Source: Pseudonocardiaceae bacterium YIM PH 21723 (GTDB lineage Bacteria; Actinomycetota; Actinomycetes; Mycobacteriales; Pseudonocardiaceae). Taken from it: 64,000 bases of DNA. Shown piece after piece: positions 12,052 to 21,043 of the stretch (position 1 is the first letter of the stretch; every line of letters starts with the position of its first letter). The DNA lies in assembly GCA_003600225.1 (NCBI GenBank), contig QZFT01000037.1, positions 23,860 to 87,859 on the forward strand. The letters run 5' to 3'. A program made the position numbers and the translations under genes. Under the pieces are notes generated by a model. That model searched no databases. It saw only the letters and a list, made by a program, of their open reading frames with translations, and was not told where the DNA came from.

Positions 12052-12130
12052 GGCGCGCCGCGCCGGCCGACCTCAATGTCGTTTGTGCCCCAACTCGTGT
12101 TTCTCCGCATCTACCTTCTAAGGATTTGAC

Positions 12131-12898
12131 GTGACTGGAATTCTGGCGGGCAAGCGTCTGCTCATCACCGGTGTCATCACCGATGCGTCCATCGGTTTCC
12201 ACGTGGCCAAGGTCGCCCAGGAGCAGGGCGCGACCGTGGTGCTGACCGGATTCGGCCGGCTGAGCCTGGTGGAGCGCATCGCCAAGCGGCTGCCCGAGGA
12301 GGCGCCGGTCATCGAGCTGGACGTCACCAACCAGGAGCAGCTCGACTCCCTCGCCGACCGGGTGCGCGAGCACGTGGACGGCATCGACGGGGTCATGCAC
12401 TCCATCGGCTTCGCGCCGCAGTCCACCCTGGGCGGCGGCTTCCTGACCGCGCCGTGGGAGGACGTGGCCACCGCGCTGCACGTGTCCACCTACTCGTACA
12501 AGTCCCTGGCCATCGCCGCGCTGCCGCTGATGAAATCCGGTGGCTCCATCGTCGGCCTGACCTTCGACGCCGCGCAGGCGTGGCCGGTCTACGACTGGAT
12601 GGGCGTCGCCAAGGCCGGTCTGGAGTCGGCGAACCGCTACCTGGCTCGTGACCTGGGCAAGCAGGGCATCCGGTCCAACCTGGTCGCCGCGGGTCCGTTG
12701 CGCACCATGGCCGCCAAGAGCATCCCGGGCTTCGACCAGTTCGAGGACACCTGGGTCAGCCGTTCCCCGCTGGGCTGGGACCTGCTGGACCCGACGCCGA
12801 CCGCCAAGGCCTGCGCGCTGCTGCTGTCCGACTGGTTCCCGGCGACCACCGGCGAGATCGTGCACGTCGACGGCGGCCTGCACGCCGTCGGCGCTTAG
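12131..12898 (+). CDS. inhA: Enoyl-[ACP] reductase InhA (FabI type)
   Basis: 255 residues from GTG at 12131 with AAGGA upstream. NADH-dependent enoyl-ACP reductase, last step of the elongation cycle and the isoniazid target in mycobacteria. The FabI-type Gly-rich motif is GVITDASIGFHVAKVAQEQGA. HSIGF keeps the Ser that lies at the isoniazid-resistance position 94 of mycobacteria, and the active site YDWMGVAKAGL keeps Tyr and Lys. It is ~14 residues shorter than mycobacterial InhA, mainly in the substrate-loop region after GPLRTMAAKSI, which fits shorter acyl substrates. Followed by a terminator-like hairpin. Confidence 0.93.
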   Translation: MTGILAGKRLLITGVITDASIGFHVAKVAQEQGATVVLTGFGRLSLVERIAKRLPEEAPVIELDVTNQEQLDSLADRVREHVDGIDGVMHSIGFAPQSTLGGGFLTAPWEDVATALHVSTYSYKSLAIAALPLMKSGGSIVGLTFDAAQAWPVYDWMGVAKAGLESANRYLARDLGKQGIRSNLVAAGPLRTMAAKSIPGFDQFEDTWVSRSPLGWDLLDPTPTAKACALLLSDWFPATTGEIVHVDGGLHAVGA

Positions 12899-13523
12899 TT
12901 CCACTCCCGGTTTCCGGTCCGTTCGCCGCGACGGCGGGCGGACCGGAGGCCAGCGCCTTCTCGTACTCCTCGGTGGCGATCCGCAGGAACTCCCCGGGCC
13001 GGCGGGTCGTGAGGCCCGCGGTCGCCTCGCGGCCCATGAGTTCCCAGTACTCCCGGCCGATCTCCCCGGAGAACAGGTGTTTCAGGGTCAGCGTGCGCAG
13101 CTGCCGCTCGTCGGTGATGCCGATGTCATGGCCCAGGTGGGCATAGATCATGATCGTGTGCGCGAACAGCAACTGGCTCTGCTGGCGAGCGCTCCGGCCG
13201 CCCATGTCCCAGCCGAAGGCGGGCAGGAACCGCTCCGGATCCCGGACCGTCATGGCGAGCAGCTGCCGATGGAAGTCCCGCACGCTCGTCGCGCGTTGCG
13301 CCGTCGACTGCCGGGCCTGGACCAGCAGTGATCCGGTCACTCCGATGATCGCCACGGTGGACAGCACCGCCGACGCCGCACCGTAGGCCTGACCGATATC
13401 GCCCAGCAGCGCCCAGTCCAGCCCCCGCGCGCCGAACGACCTGGCCAGCAGCAGCGGGGAGAGCAACACCAGCGCCAGGCCGGTGGCGCCGGCGAGGACC
13501 ACTATCACTGTGCCGCGTGTCAT
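12756..13523 (-). CDS. DUF6082-like membrane protein with a suspicious C-terminal extension
   Basis: 255 residues from ATG at 13523. Two N-terminal membrane helices (VIVVLAGATGLALVLLSPLLL; AYGAASAVLSTVAIIGVTG), then a soluble part (DFHRQLLAMTVRDPERFLPAFGW, REYWELMGREAT, EEYEKAL) typical of small streptomycete DUF6082 proteins. The last ~70 residues are a basic, low-complexity tail. Its DNA is the inhA terminator hairpin plus 143 bases of the inhA coding end read antisense. The functional protein probably ends near EEYEKALASG and a stop has been lost or frameshifted; alternatively the tail is translated. Divergent from hemH. Function unknown. Confidence 0.6.
   Translation of the reverse strand: MTRGTVIVVLAGATGLALVLLSPLLLARSFGARGLDWALLGDIGQAYGAASAVLSTVAIIGVTGSLLVQARQSTAQRATSVRDFHRQLLAMTVRDPERFLPAFGWDMGGRSARQQSQLLFAHTIMIYAHLGHDIGITDERQLRTLTLKHLFSGEIGREYWELMGREATAGLTTRRPGEFLRIATEEYEKALASGPPAVAANGPETGSGTKRRRRAGRRRRARSRRWSPGTSRTAAARRPWRSASGPAGPSPAGNG
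12914..12946. terminator. Hairpin after inhA
   Basis: CCGGTCCG (12914-12921) pairs with CGGACCGG (12939-12946), with an inner CGCC/GGCG stem (12924-12927 with 12933-12936) and a short loop. It starts 16 bases after the inhA stop. Likely intrinsic terminator for the fabG1-inhA unit. Confidence 0.75.
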
Positions 13524-13576
13524 GGGCGGGAGACTGGCAGCCGTACCCGACACCGATCGTCACGTAGGGTTGACGA

Positions 13577-14599
13577 GTGAGTGTCGACGCCATCCTGTTG
13601 CTGTCGTTCGGGGGACCAGAGGGCCCCGACGAGGTCCGCCCCTTCCTGGAGAACGTGACCCGGGGCCGCGGTGTCCCGCCGGAGCGCCTGGACGAGGTCG
13701 AGCAGCACTACCTGCACTTCGGTGGCGTGTCCCCCATCAACCAGCTCAACCGCGAGATCATCGCCAACCTGGAGGCCGAGCTCAAGGCCGCCGGTCACGA
13801 TCTGCCCGTGTACTTCGGCAACCGCAACTGGCACCCGATGGTCGAGGACACCGTCGGCCGGATGGCCGCGGACGGGATCCGGGACGCGCTGGTGCTGCCG
13901 ACCAGCGCCTACGGTGGCTACTCCGCCTGCCGGCAGTACGACGAGGACATCGTGCGGGCCCGGGCGGCCGTCGGCGACGGGGCGCCGCGGCTCACCAAGA
14001 TCCGGCACTTCTTCGACCACCCGCTGTTCATCGAATCCTTCGCCGATGCCATCGCCGCCGACCTCACCGAGCAGGCCCGGCTGGTCTTCACCGCGCACTC
14101 GGTACCCGAGTCGGCGGACAAGGCCGCGGGTCCACCGGAGGAGGGCGGACGGCGCTACTCCCGGCAGGTCGCCGAAGCCGCCCGGCTGGTCGCGACCCGG
14201 CTGGGCCGGGCCGAGTACGACGTGGTCTGGCAGTCCCGGTCCGGCCCGCCGCAGATCCCGTGGCTGGAGCCGGACATCTGCGACCACATCGAGGTGCTGC
14301 ACGGTAACGGCGTCCCGGCCGTGGTGGTGAGCCCGATCGGGTTCGTCTCCGATCACCTCGAGGTCATCTGGGATCTGGACAACGAGGCCAAGGACCTGGC
14401 CGAGAAGCTCGGCATGGGATTCGCCCGCCCGGCGACGCCCGGCGGGGATCAGCGGTTCGCCACCATGCTGGTGGAGCTGATCGACGAGCAGGTGCGTGGC
14501 ACCGAGCCGCGCAAACTGTCCGCGTTCCCGGCTGCGGGCTGCACCGTCAACGGTGCCCCGTGCGCGCCGTTGTGCTGCGAACCCGCCCGCCGGAGCTGA
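13577..14599 (+). CDS. hemH: Ferrochelatase / coproporphyrin ferrochelatase HemH
   Basis: 340 residues, GTG at 13577. Inserts Fe(II) into a porphyrin; in actinobacteria the substrate is coproporphyrin III and the enzyme is also called CpfC. Visible: [14 protein letters not shown] at the N-terminus, [31 protein letters not shown] with the catalytic His, [16 protein letters not shown], and [20 protein letters not shown]. The C-terminal [15 protein letters not shown] has four Cys; actinobacterial ferrochelatases can carry a [2Fe-2S] cluster. It follows inhA as in Rv1485, with the minus-strand DUF6082-like gene between. Confidence 0.93.
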   Translation: MSVDAILLLSFGGPEGPDEVRPFLENVTRGRGVPPERLDEVEQHYLHFGGVSPINQLNREIIANLEAELKAAGHDLPVYFGNRNWHPMVEDTVGRMAADGIRDALVLPTSAYGGYSACRQYDEDIVRARAAVGDGAPRLTKIRHFFDHPLFIESFADAIAADLTEQARLVFTAHSVPESADKAAGPPEEGGRRYSRQVAEAARLVATRLGRAEYDVVWQSRSGPPQIPWLEPDICDHIEVLHGNGVPAVVVSPIGFVSDHLEVIWDLDNEAKDLAEKLGMGFARPATPGGDQRFATMLVELIDEQVRGTEPRKLSAFPAAGCTVNGAPCAPLCCEPARRS

Positions 14600-14654
14600 T
14601 CCAGCTCGGCCAACGGTGTCCCGCCGTAGCCCGGCCAGACGAAGATCTACCAGG

Positions 14655-15428
14655 CTAGTGGTGCCCGGCCTTGTCGGCCAGCACCCGGACGGCCTCCGCC
14701 ACAGCGGCGCAACGCGCCGTCCGGACCGCCGCCAGTAGCGGGCGCAGGGCGTCGGAGCGGGCCGTCGCCGAGGTCGCCGACAACGCGCCACCCAGGGCGT
14801 CGCCCGCGGCGGCCTCCAGGATGGCCTGCACCTCGGTGGCCCGTTGCAGCACCCGCAGCGAGCGCGGCGGCATGTGGGCCGGCCAGTCCAGTTGCGGCTG
14901 CGCCTTCAACCAGGCGGTGATCTCCTCCCGCACGCCGTTGCGGTGCCGGGCCACGTCCAGTTCGGTCAGCGCCGCCGTCGAGTCGCGCAGCGCCTCGCCC
15001 AGTCCGAACTCGGCCTCACCCAGGGGCACGTACTCGGCGGGGGGCATGTCGGGCAGGGTGAACACGGTCCAGCGCACGATGCCCTCGGCGATGTGTTCCG
15101 GCACCAGGCCCACGCCTCCGTCGGCCAGTACAACCGCCTCACCGGAACGGCGCGCGGCGGCGCTGAACGGGCTCGCGCCACCCAGCCCTCGCACGTCTCC
15201 GGGTGCGGGGAGCACCAACCGGCCGCTGCGCGCGCCGCAGCGGCGCAGGGCGGCCAGCAACATGGCCAGGGTCGTGGGGATGGTGTCCGGGCCCGGTAAA
15301 TCCAGTTCGGTCGCGGTGCCGTCGTCGGCTGCGATCACCTCATGCAGCTCGGCCCACGGCAGCAGCGCGTCCAGCACGTCGTCCGCCGCGGCGGCGCCGT
15401 GCAACCAGGTTGAGGCCCAAACGACCAT
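14655..15428 (-). CDS. Conserved actinobacterial protein of unknown function (Rv1486c position)
   Basis: 257 residues from ATG at 15428 (MVVWASTWLHGAAAADDVLD). No signal peptide, membrane helix or catalytic motif recognised. It looks like a soluble alpha/beta protein: a conserved-looking start, LPGPDTIPTTLAMLLAALRRCG, GEAVVLADGGVGLVPEH, then an Ala-rich helical C-terminus. Convergent with hemH and lying before NfeD/SPFH genes, it matches Rv1486c by position and strand, supporting a real conserved gene. Function unknown. Confidence 0.7.
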   Translation of the reverse strand: MVVWASTWLHGAAAADDVLDALLPWAELHEVIAADDGTATELDLPGPDTIPTTLAMLLAALRRCGARSGRLVLPAPGDVRGLGGASPFSAAARRSGEAVVLADGGVGLVPEHIAEGIVRWTVFTLPDMPPAEYVPLGEAEFGLGEALRDSTAALTELDVARHRNGVREEITAWLKAQPQLDWPAHMPPRSLRVLQRATEVQAILEAAAGDALGGALSATSATARSDALRPLLAAVRTARCAAVAEAVRVLADKAGHH

Positions 15429-15568
15429 CGTCGCGCTAGGACTAGGCACAGTATTCGAGAGTACGTGGCGAATGCGTCTTCGCACCAACTCCTGCGGCAA
15501 GCGGTTTGTAAATGCTTACCAGCGTGTCCGAACCGGTATCGACGTGTGAGCCGGGGTAGCGTGCGGCG

Positions 15569-16378
15569 GTGCGACCTGTCGACTATGGACGTGATCCGCT
15601 GGCTTCTCCCAAGCCACGCAAGGAGATTCCGGTCGTCGCCGCCGAGCGCGATCTGGTGGTCGAGGACCCGGCGACCGGCTTCTGCGGGGCGGTGTTGCGA
15701 TGCGAGTCCGACACCGTGGTGTTGGAAGATCGTCACGGTAAGCAGCGGGTGTTCCCGCTTCGCGCGGCCGCCTTTCTGCTGGACGGCAAGCCGGTGACGC
15801 TGGTGCGGCCCAAAGCCGCCCCCGCCGCCCCGAAGCGCACGGCCTCCGGCTCGGTGCAGGTGGCCGGGCTCAAGGCCCGCGTCGCCGCCGCGAGCCGGAT
15901 CTGGGTGGAGGGCATCCACGACGCCGAGCTGGTGGAGCGGGTCTGGGGCCACGACCTGCGGGTCGAGGGCGTCGTGGTGGAACCGTTGCACGGCATCGAC
16001 GATCTGCCCGGCCGGATCGCCGAGTTCGGCCCGCACTCCGGGGCGCGGCTGGGTGTGCTGGTGGACCACCTGGTTCGCGGCAGCAAAGAGGCCCGGATCG
16101 TGGACGCGGTCCGCGACCCGAACGTGTTGATCACCGGGCATCCGTACGTGGACATCTGGCAGGCGGTGAAGCCGGACGTGCTGGGTATCCGGGAGTGGCC
16201 GGTGATCCCGATGGGCCAGGACTGGAAGACCGGCGTGTGCACGACGCTGGGCTGGGGTGAACCCGCCGACGGCTGGCGCCGGGTGCTGTCCGCGGTGCGC
16301 GGCTTCCGCGACCTGGAGACCCCGCTGCTGGGCGCGGTGGAACGTCTGATCGACTTCACCACGATGCCGACTGGGTAA
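15569..16378 (+). CDS. DUF3097 domain protein
   Basis: 269 residues, GTG at 15569. DUF3097 is restricted to actinobacteria and of unknown function. Regions resembling the family: MRPVDYGRDPLA at the start, IWVEGIHDAELVERVWGHDL (a TOPRIM-like acidic motif), LGVLVDHLVRGSKEARIV, ITGHPYVDIWQAVKP and WKTGVCTTLGW. The IHDAELVE and LVDH motifs suggest a metal-binding nucleic-acid enzyme fold, but this is inference. It stands alone between the Rv1486c-like gene (divergent, 140-base gap) and the NfeD gene. Confidence 0.75.
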   Translation: MRPVDYGRDPLASPKPRKEIPVVAAERDLVVEDPATGFCGAVLRCESDTVVLEDRHGKQRVFPLRAAAFLLDGKPVTLVRPKAAPAAPKRTASGSVQVAGLKARVAAASRIWVEGIHDAELVERVWGHDLRVEGVVVEPLHGIDDLPGRIAEFGPHSGARLGVLVDHLVRGSKEARIVDAVRDPNVLITGHPYVDIWQAVKPDVLGIREWPVIPMGQDWKTGVCTTLGWGEPADGWRRVLSAVRGFRDLETPLLGAVERLIDFTTMPTG

Positions 16379-16429
16379 CCCGATCGTGGAAACGCCACGG
16401 GCCCACCGGTTTTCTGGAACGATGGAGCC

Positions 16430-16867
16430 ATGAAGGAGTACGCGTGGCTGATCTGGGTGGTCGTCGGCGTGCTGCTGATCGCCGCCGAGATGGCGTCCGG
16501 GGAACTGGTGCTCGCCATGATCGGCGTGGCGGCCCTGGGTGGCGCGGCCGCTGAGGCCCTGTTCGGCAGTTCGTACGTGGATGCGGCGGTGTTCGCCGCG
16601 GTCGCACTGGGCCTGCTGTCCTGGGTGCGGCCCCGGATCAAGCGCCGGATGCTGGACGTACCTGAACATCGGACGAATGTGGATGCCCTGATCGGGGCGA
16701 AGGCCACCGTGGTGTCTACTGTGGACGCGCATGTCGGCCAGGTGAAGATCGGCGGCGAGCTCTGGTCTGCGAAGGCCTACGTCGAGTCTCAGGTTCTGCA
16801 GCCGGGCGAGACGGTCACCGTGATGTCCATTTCCGGGGCCACCGCTGTGGTCTGGGCGGATCAGTAA
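16430..16867 (+). CDS. NfeD family membrane protein
   Basis: 145 residues. Membrane helices at the N-terminus (WLIWVVVGVLLIAAEMA, LVLAMIGVAALGGAAAEALF, VDAAVFAAVALGLLSWV), then an OB-fold NfeD domain (residues ~80-145: GAKATVVSTVDAHVGQVKIGGELW, ETVTVMSISGATAVV). NfeD proteins partner with SPFH proteins in membrane microdomains. It is 16 bases before the SPFH gene, clearly one operon, as in Rv1487-Rv1488. Confidence 0.88.
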   Translation: MKEYAWLIWVVVGVLLIAAEMASGELVLAMIGVAALGGAAAEALFGSSYVDAAVFAAVALGLLSWVRPRIKRRMLDVPEHRTNVDALIGAKATVVSTVDAHVGQVKIGGELWSAKAYVESQVLQPGETVTVMSISGATAVVWADQ

Positions 16868-16883
16868 CAAGGGGAGGTTCGCA

Positions 16884-18026
16884 GTGGGCGGATTGATCGT
16901 CCTCGGTATCGTGGCACTCTTGGTGATCATCTTTGTCGCCAAGTCGGTGCTGGTGATCCCGCAGGCTCAGGCGGCCGTGATCGAGCGGCTGGGCCGGTAC
17001 AAGAACACCGGTCAGCCCGGCCTCAACATGCTGATGCCGTTCTTCGACCGGGTCCGCGCCCGGATCGACCTGCGCGAGCAGGTGGTGTCCTTCCCGCCGC
17101 AGCCGGTGATCACCAAGGACAACCTGACGGTCTCCATCGACACCGTCATCTACTTCCAGGTCAACGACCCGCGCGCCGCGGTCTACGAGATCGCGAACTA
17201 CATCATCGGTGTGGAGCAGTTGACCATCACCACGCTGCGGAATCTGGTCGGCGGGATGAGCCTGGAGGACGCGCTGACCTCCCGTGACGAGATCAACCAG
17301 CACCTGCGTGGCGCGCTGGACGAGGCCACCGGCCGCTGGGGAATCCGGGTGGCCCGGGTGGAACTCAAGTCCATCGACCCGCCGCCGTCCATTCAGGACT
17401 CGATGGAGAAGCAGATGCGCGCCGACCGGGAGAAGCGCGCGATCATCCTGACCGCGGAGGGTCAGCGCGAGGCGCAGATCAAGACCGCGGAAGGCCAGAA
17501 GCAGGGCCAGATCCTGGCCGCCGAGGGTGCCAAGCAGGCCGCGATCCTGGCGGCGGAGGCGGAGCGGCAGTCCCGCATCCTGCGCGCCCAGGGTGAGCGG
17601 GCCGCCCGGTACCTCCAGGCGCAGGGCCAGGCCAAGGCGATCGAGAAGGTATTCGCCGCGGTCCGCAGGTCCAAGGTGACCCCGGAGCTGCTGGCCTACC
17701 AGTACCTGCAGACCCTGCCGCAGATGGCCCAGGGCGACGCGAACAAGGTGTGGGTGATCCCCAGCGACTTCAACAAGTCCCTGGAGGGCTTCGCCCGGAT
17801 GCTCGGCAACAAGGGCGACGACGGCGTGTTCCGCTACGAGCCGCCGGCCGACGACCCGAACGACGTGCCCAAGGTCGAGGACGACGAGGGCGTGGCCGAC
17901 TGGTTCGACACCGCGCCCACCGAGTCGACCGCGAAGGCCGTGGCCGCCGCCGAGGCGATCGCCCAGCGCGAGGTGCCCAGCCTGCTCACCCCGCCCGGAG
18001 CGCCGCCGGCCGTCGAAGGACGCTAG
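16884..18026 (+). CDS. SPFH/Band 7 domain protein (stomatin/QmcA-like)
   Basis: 380 residues, GTG at 16884 after GGGGAGG. One N-terminal membrane helix (LIVLGIVALLVIIFVAKSVLVI), then the Band 7 domain (residues ~25-190: VIERLGRYKNTGQPGLNMLMPFFDRV, DNLTVSIDTVIYFQVNDP, WGIRVARVELKSIDPP), an Ala/Glu/Gln-rich coiled coil (~190-260) and a disordered acidic tail. It probably forms oligomeric scaffolds at the membrane with NfeD. Last gene of the block syntenic with Rv1479-Rv1488; followed by a strong palindrome. Confidence 0.9.
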   Translation: MGGLIVLGIVALLVIIFVAKSVLVIPQAQAAVIERLGRYKNTGQPGLNMLMPFFDRVRARIDLREQVVSFPPQPVITKDNLTVSIDTVIYFQVNDPRAAVYEIANYIIGVEQLTITTLRNLVGGMSLEDALTSRDEINQHLRGALDEATGRWGIRVARVELKSIDPPPSIQDSMEKQMRADREKRAIILTAEGQREAQIKTAEGQKQGQILAAEGAKQAAILAAEAERQSRILRAQGERAARYLQAQGQAKAIEKVFAAVRRSKVTPELLAYQYLQTLPQMAQGDANKVWVIPSDFNKSLEGFARMLGNKGDDGVFRYEPPADDPNDVPKVEDDEGVADWFDTAPTESTAKAVAAAEAIAQREVPSLLTPPGAPPAVEGR

Positions 18027-18028
18027 TT

Positions 18029-18082
18029 GCGAAGTTGGCGATGTTCGCGGCGAGGTACGAGCCCGAACATCGCCAACTTCGC
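18029..18082. terminator. Palindrome after the SPFH gene (19-bp perfect stem)
   Basis: GCGAAGTTGGCGATGTTCG (18029-18047) pairs exactly with 18064-18082; loop CGGCGAGGTACGAGCC. The same stem and almost the same loop recur at 40858-40912, so this is a dispersed repeat that can act as a terminator. Confidence 0.8.
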
Positions 18083-18093
18083 GTACTACGCAT

Positions 18094-18109
18094 TGTCCGA
18101 AAACGGACA
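18094..18109. promoter_or_regulatory. TGTCCG-N4-CGGACA palindrome
   Basis: TGTCCGAAAACGGACA, ~135 bases before the start of the helical-repeat gene at 18245. The same half-sites with a four-base spacer occur at 23882-23897 and 31928-31943, also intergenic. Probable shared operator; regulator unknown. Confidence 0.5.
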
Positions 18110-18244
18110 GTCGCCGGACACCTAGGCGGTTCGCTCTTGCGTTCGTGAGCAACGGATCACGGACTGGTTTCCGATCGATATGTTCAGTGCGCCAAATGGT
18201 GTTATGCCCCTCATGCGGGTGGCTGACTGCGGTTTGATGCGTAG

Positions 18245-19507
18245 GTGAAAGCGGACAGTGACGACGGCAGCACGCTGGATATAGCAGCGACCCTGTCGAC
18301 GACCGTCGGCTCCGGGCCGGATGCCCGTTACCTGGAGCAGATCAACCGTGCGCTCCGCGCCGCCACCCACCAGGCTGGGGATGGCTATCCGCATCTGGCG
18401 GTGCGCCTGGTGGAACGGATCGTGGACTCGCTCACCGAGCGCGCCCGCCATCTGCCGGAGCCGACCCAGGACCTGGTCGGGCTGGTCGACGAGGCGATGC
18501 GCATGCACCACACCCTGTGCCGGGATGCCGGACTGCCGCCTGAGGAACTCATTCCCTGGCTGCTGCACGTCCGGCAGACCAGCCCTGATATTCCACTGTG
18601 GACGATCACCCAGTACGCGCCGATCATCGGCCCGGACGGGCTCGCCATGCTGCGGGAGGAGCTGCTGCGGCTGTGCGGCAGGCTTCCCGTCGTCGGTCTG
18701 GGGGAGACGCAACCACTGGGCAGGCGCCGGCTGGCGCTGCTCGGCCTGGCCGCCGAACTGGCGGCCTACGGCTCGGATGTCGATCTCACGGTCGCCTTCC
18801 TGGCCACCGATCTGTCCACCGGCTGGCAGTACCTGCGCATCGCCACCACGCTGCAGGAGGCCGGTCGCAGCGAGGACGCCCTGGTCTGGGTGGAACGCGG
18901 GCTGACCGCGACCCGGGGCCGCGGTGCGGGGGCGCGGCTGGTGGACCTGGCGGTGGACGAGTGCCTGCGGTTGGGCTGGACCGAACGCGCGGTGCAGTTC
19001 CGCCGGGCCTCCTTCGGGCAGAACCCCGGCCTGGACACCTACCTACGACTGCGGGGCCTGGCCGAACAGGTGGGGCACTGGACCAAGGTGCGCGAGTGGG
19101 CGGTCTCCGTGTTGCGGGAGAACTCCGTTGACGCGCAACGCAATTCGGTGCTCGTCCGGGTGCTGCTCTGGGAGGGCGAGGCCGAGGCGGCCTGGCAGGC
19201 GGCGCAGCGGGCCGGCTGCACCGACGAGCTGTGGGCGCAGCTGGCACACGTGCGGGCGCAGAGCGATCTGGGCGATGCGATCACCGTGTACCGGCGCCTC
19301 GTCGAGCGCAGCCTGAGCGCGGTGGCGGTGCCGCCGACCCAGACCGCGCCGGAACTGGCCGAGGTGCCCGCGCTGCTCCAGGAACTGCGGGACCTGTTCG
19401 ACCGGGCGGGCCGGCCCGACGACTTCGCCGGCTACCTGGACACGGTCAAGCGCAGGCACCAGTACGACCTGGCGCTCCTGGAGGACCTGCAGAAGCACGG
19501 CCTCTAA
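18245..19507 (+). CDS. Helical-repeat (TPR-like) protein of unknown function
   Basis: 420 residues, GTG at 18245. Almost entirely helical with TPR-like pairs (LATDLSTGWQYLRIATTLQEAGRSEDAL, RGAGARLVDLAVDECLRLGWTERAVQFRRAS, LWEGEAEAAWQAAQRAG, DAITVYRRLVERSL). The C-terminus (LLQELRDLFDRAGRPDDFAGYLDTVKRRH) resembles the tail seen in some SWIM-zinc-finger-associated actinobacterial proteins, but no SWIM motif is present here. No signal peptide or membrane helix. The stop overlaps the convergent amidase by 4 bases. A TGTCCG palindrome lies upstream. Function unknown. Confidence 0.65.
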   Translation: MKADSDDGSTLDIAATLSTTVGSGPDARYLEQINRALRAATHQAGDGYPHLAVRLVERIVDSLTERARHLPEPTQDLVGLVDEAMRMHHTLCRDAGLPPEELIPWLLHVRQTSPDIPLWTITQYAPIIGPDGLAMLREELLRLCGRLPVVGLGETQPLGRRRLALLGLAAELAAYGSDVDLTVAFLATDLSTGWQYLRIATTLQEAGRSEDALVWVERGLTATRGRGAGARLVDLAVDECLRLGWTERAVQFRRASFGQNPGLDTYLRLRGLAEQVGHWTKVREWAVSVLRENSVDAQRNSVLVRVLLWEGEAEAAWQAAQRAGCTDELWAQLAHVRAQSDLGDAITVYRRLVERSLSAVAVPPTQTAPELAEVPALLQELRDLFDRAGRPDDFAGYLDTVKRRHQYDLALLEDLQKHGL

Positions 19508-20907
19508 CCGAGAGTCGGCCAGCTGTCCCACGGCCGCGCGGCCTCCAACTGCGCGGCCAGGGACAGCAGCGTGCACTCGTCGTTCTGCCTGCCGACGAGC
19601 TGGATGCCGATCGGCAACCCATCGGTGTCGAATCCGGCGGGCACCGAGGCGGCGGGGTTGCCCGCGTGGTTCCACGGATACAGGTATCCGGCGATCCGGG
19701 CCGACTCGACCAGCACCCCGGTCGGGCCCAGCGACCGCCAGAACTCCAGGGTGGGCGTGCGGGTGGTGAGCGTCGGCGTGAGCAGCACGTCCACCTCGTC
19801 GAAGATCTCGTTGGCCGCGGTGCGGATCTTGTCGCCGAACCGCACGGCGTGGTCGAACATCCACTGCGGGACGCGCGCGCCGCGCCGCAGGATCGTCGCG
19901 GTGCGCGGATCGAGGGCGTCCAGGTCGCCCAGCACCTGTGCCTCCCGCCAGGCGGTGCCCAGGTAGCGGGGCGTCTGCCCGATCAGCCCGGTGCCGTCGG
20001 CCATCCGCGGGTTCCGCTCCACCACGTCATGGCCCAGTTCGCGGAGCAGTTCCGCGGTGGCCAGGGTCGCCGCCCTGACCTGGTCGTCCAGCCGCACGGC
20101 GACGCCGACCGGCCGCAGGGACACACCGATCCGCAGCGGTCCGGGGTCCCGGGTCGCCGCCTGTTCGAAGGTCGTCGGCGGATCCGGCAGCTGGTGGAGG
20201 TCGCCGGGCATCGAGCCGCGCAACACGTCGCCGAGGATCGCCCAGTCCCGCACCGTACGGGTCAGCGGTCCCATCGCGACCATGCCGGTCCACCGCTCGC
20301 CGCTGGGGTGCAGGCTGATCCGGCCCACCTGCGGCTTCAGGCCGAACAGGTTGCAGTGGGCGGCCGGGATGCGGATCGAGCCGGAGCCGTCCGAGCCCAG
20401 CGCCGCGGCGGCCAGGCCACCGGCGACCGCGGCGGCCGAGCCACCGCTGGAGCCGCCGGGGGAGTGCTGCGTCGACCACGGGTTCCGGGTCTCGCCGAAG
20501 GCCTTCGAGCTGGTGTAGGGGAACAGGCCCAGTTCCGGCTCCCTGGTGCGGCCCAGGATGATCGCGCCCGCCCGGCGCAGCCGCAGCAACGCCTCGGCGT
20601 CCTGTGTACAGGGCGTGTGCACCTGGTCGGTGCCGAAGGCCAGGGGCTCACCCGCGACCTCCAGGTCCTCCTTGATCGCGATCGGCAGGCCGAGCAGCGG
20701 CGCGTCCTCGCCGCCGGCGCGTTGTTCGTCGGCCCGGTTCGCGGCCTCCAGGGCCTGGTCGGCCCACACGACCCGGAAGGCGTTCAGCTCCGGGTCATGG
20801 CGCTCGATCCGTTCCAGGTGGCTGCGCACGAGCTCGACGGACGACAGCTCCCCGTTCCGCAGCAGCTCCCGTTGATCGGCCAGGCTCTGAGACCAGATGT
20901 CACTCAC
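19504..20907 (-). CDS. Amidase signature family protein, copy 1
   Basis: 467 residues, GTG at 20907. Full amidase-signature fold: Lys of the Ser-cisSer-Lys triad in LPIAIKEDL (~residue 79), Gly/Ser-rich stretch SPGGSSGGSAAAVAGG with the cis-Ser, and the nucleophile Ser in ALGSDGSGSIRIPAA. Hydrolyses a C-N amide bond; the substrate is unknown. No signal peptide, so cytoplasmic. It is a tandem paralogue of the next gene upstream on the same strand, with a long palindrome between. Confidence 0.88.
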   Translation of the reverse strand: MSDIWSQSLADQRELLRNGELSSVELVRSHLERIERHDPELNAFRVVWADQALEAANRADEQRAGGEDAPLLGLPIAIKEDLEVAGEPLAFGTDQVHTPCTQDAEALLRLRRAGAIILGRTREPELGLFPYTSSKAFGETRNPWSTQHSPGGSSGGSAAAVAGGLAAAALGSDGSGSIRIPAAHCNLFGLKPQVGRISLHPSGERWTGMVAMGPLTRTVRDWAILGDVLRGSMPGDLHQLPDPPTTFEQAATRDPGPLRIGVSLRPVGVAVRLDDQVRAATLATAELLRELGHDVVERNPRMADGTGLIGQTPRYLGTAWREAQVLGDLDALDPRTATILRRGARVPQWMFDHAVRFGDKIRTAANEIFDEVDVLLTPTLTTRTPTLEFWRSLGPTGVLVESARIAGYLYPWNHAGNPAASVPAGFDTDGLPIGIQLVGRQNDECTLLSLAAQLEAARPWDSWPTLG

Positions 20908-20984
20908 GGCAGTGAGTCTTACTCAGGCATAGCCCCTTAGGCCAGTTCCGGGTGAACGTGAGGCTCGACGGACCGCGCCGAAGT

Positions 20985-21040
20985 CCCGGACTTGACGAGT
21001 TTCGGGCTCGGACCTCCCGCCGAAACTCGTCAAGTCCGGG
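20985..21040. terminator. Perfect 21-bp-stem palindrome between the amidases
   Basis: The arm at 20985-21005 (begins CCCGGACTTGACGAG, ends TTTCGG) pairs exactly with 21020-21040; 14-base loop. It directly follows the stop of amidase copy 2 (21044, minus strand), so it is a probable terminator between the paralogues. The TTGACGA...TTCGG core resembles the palindrome at 8414. Confidence 0.8.
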
Positions 21041-21043
21041 GGC

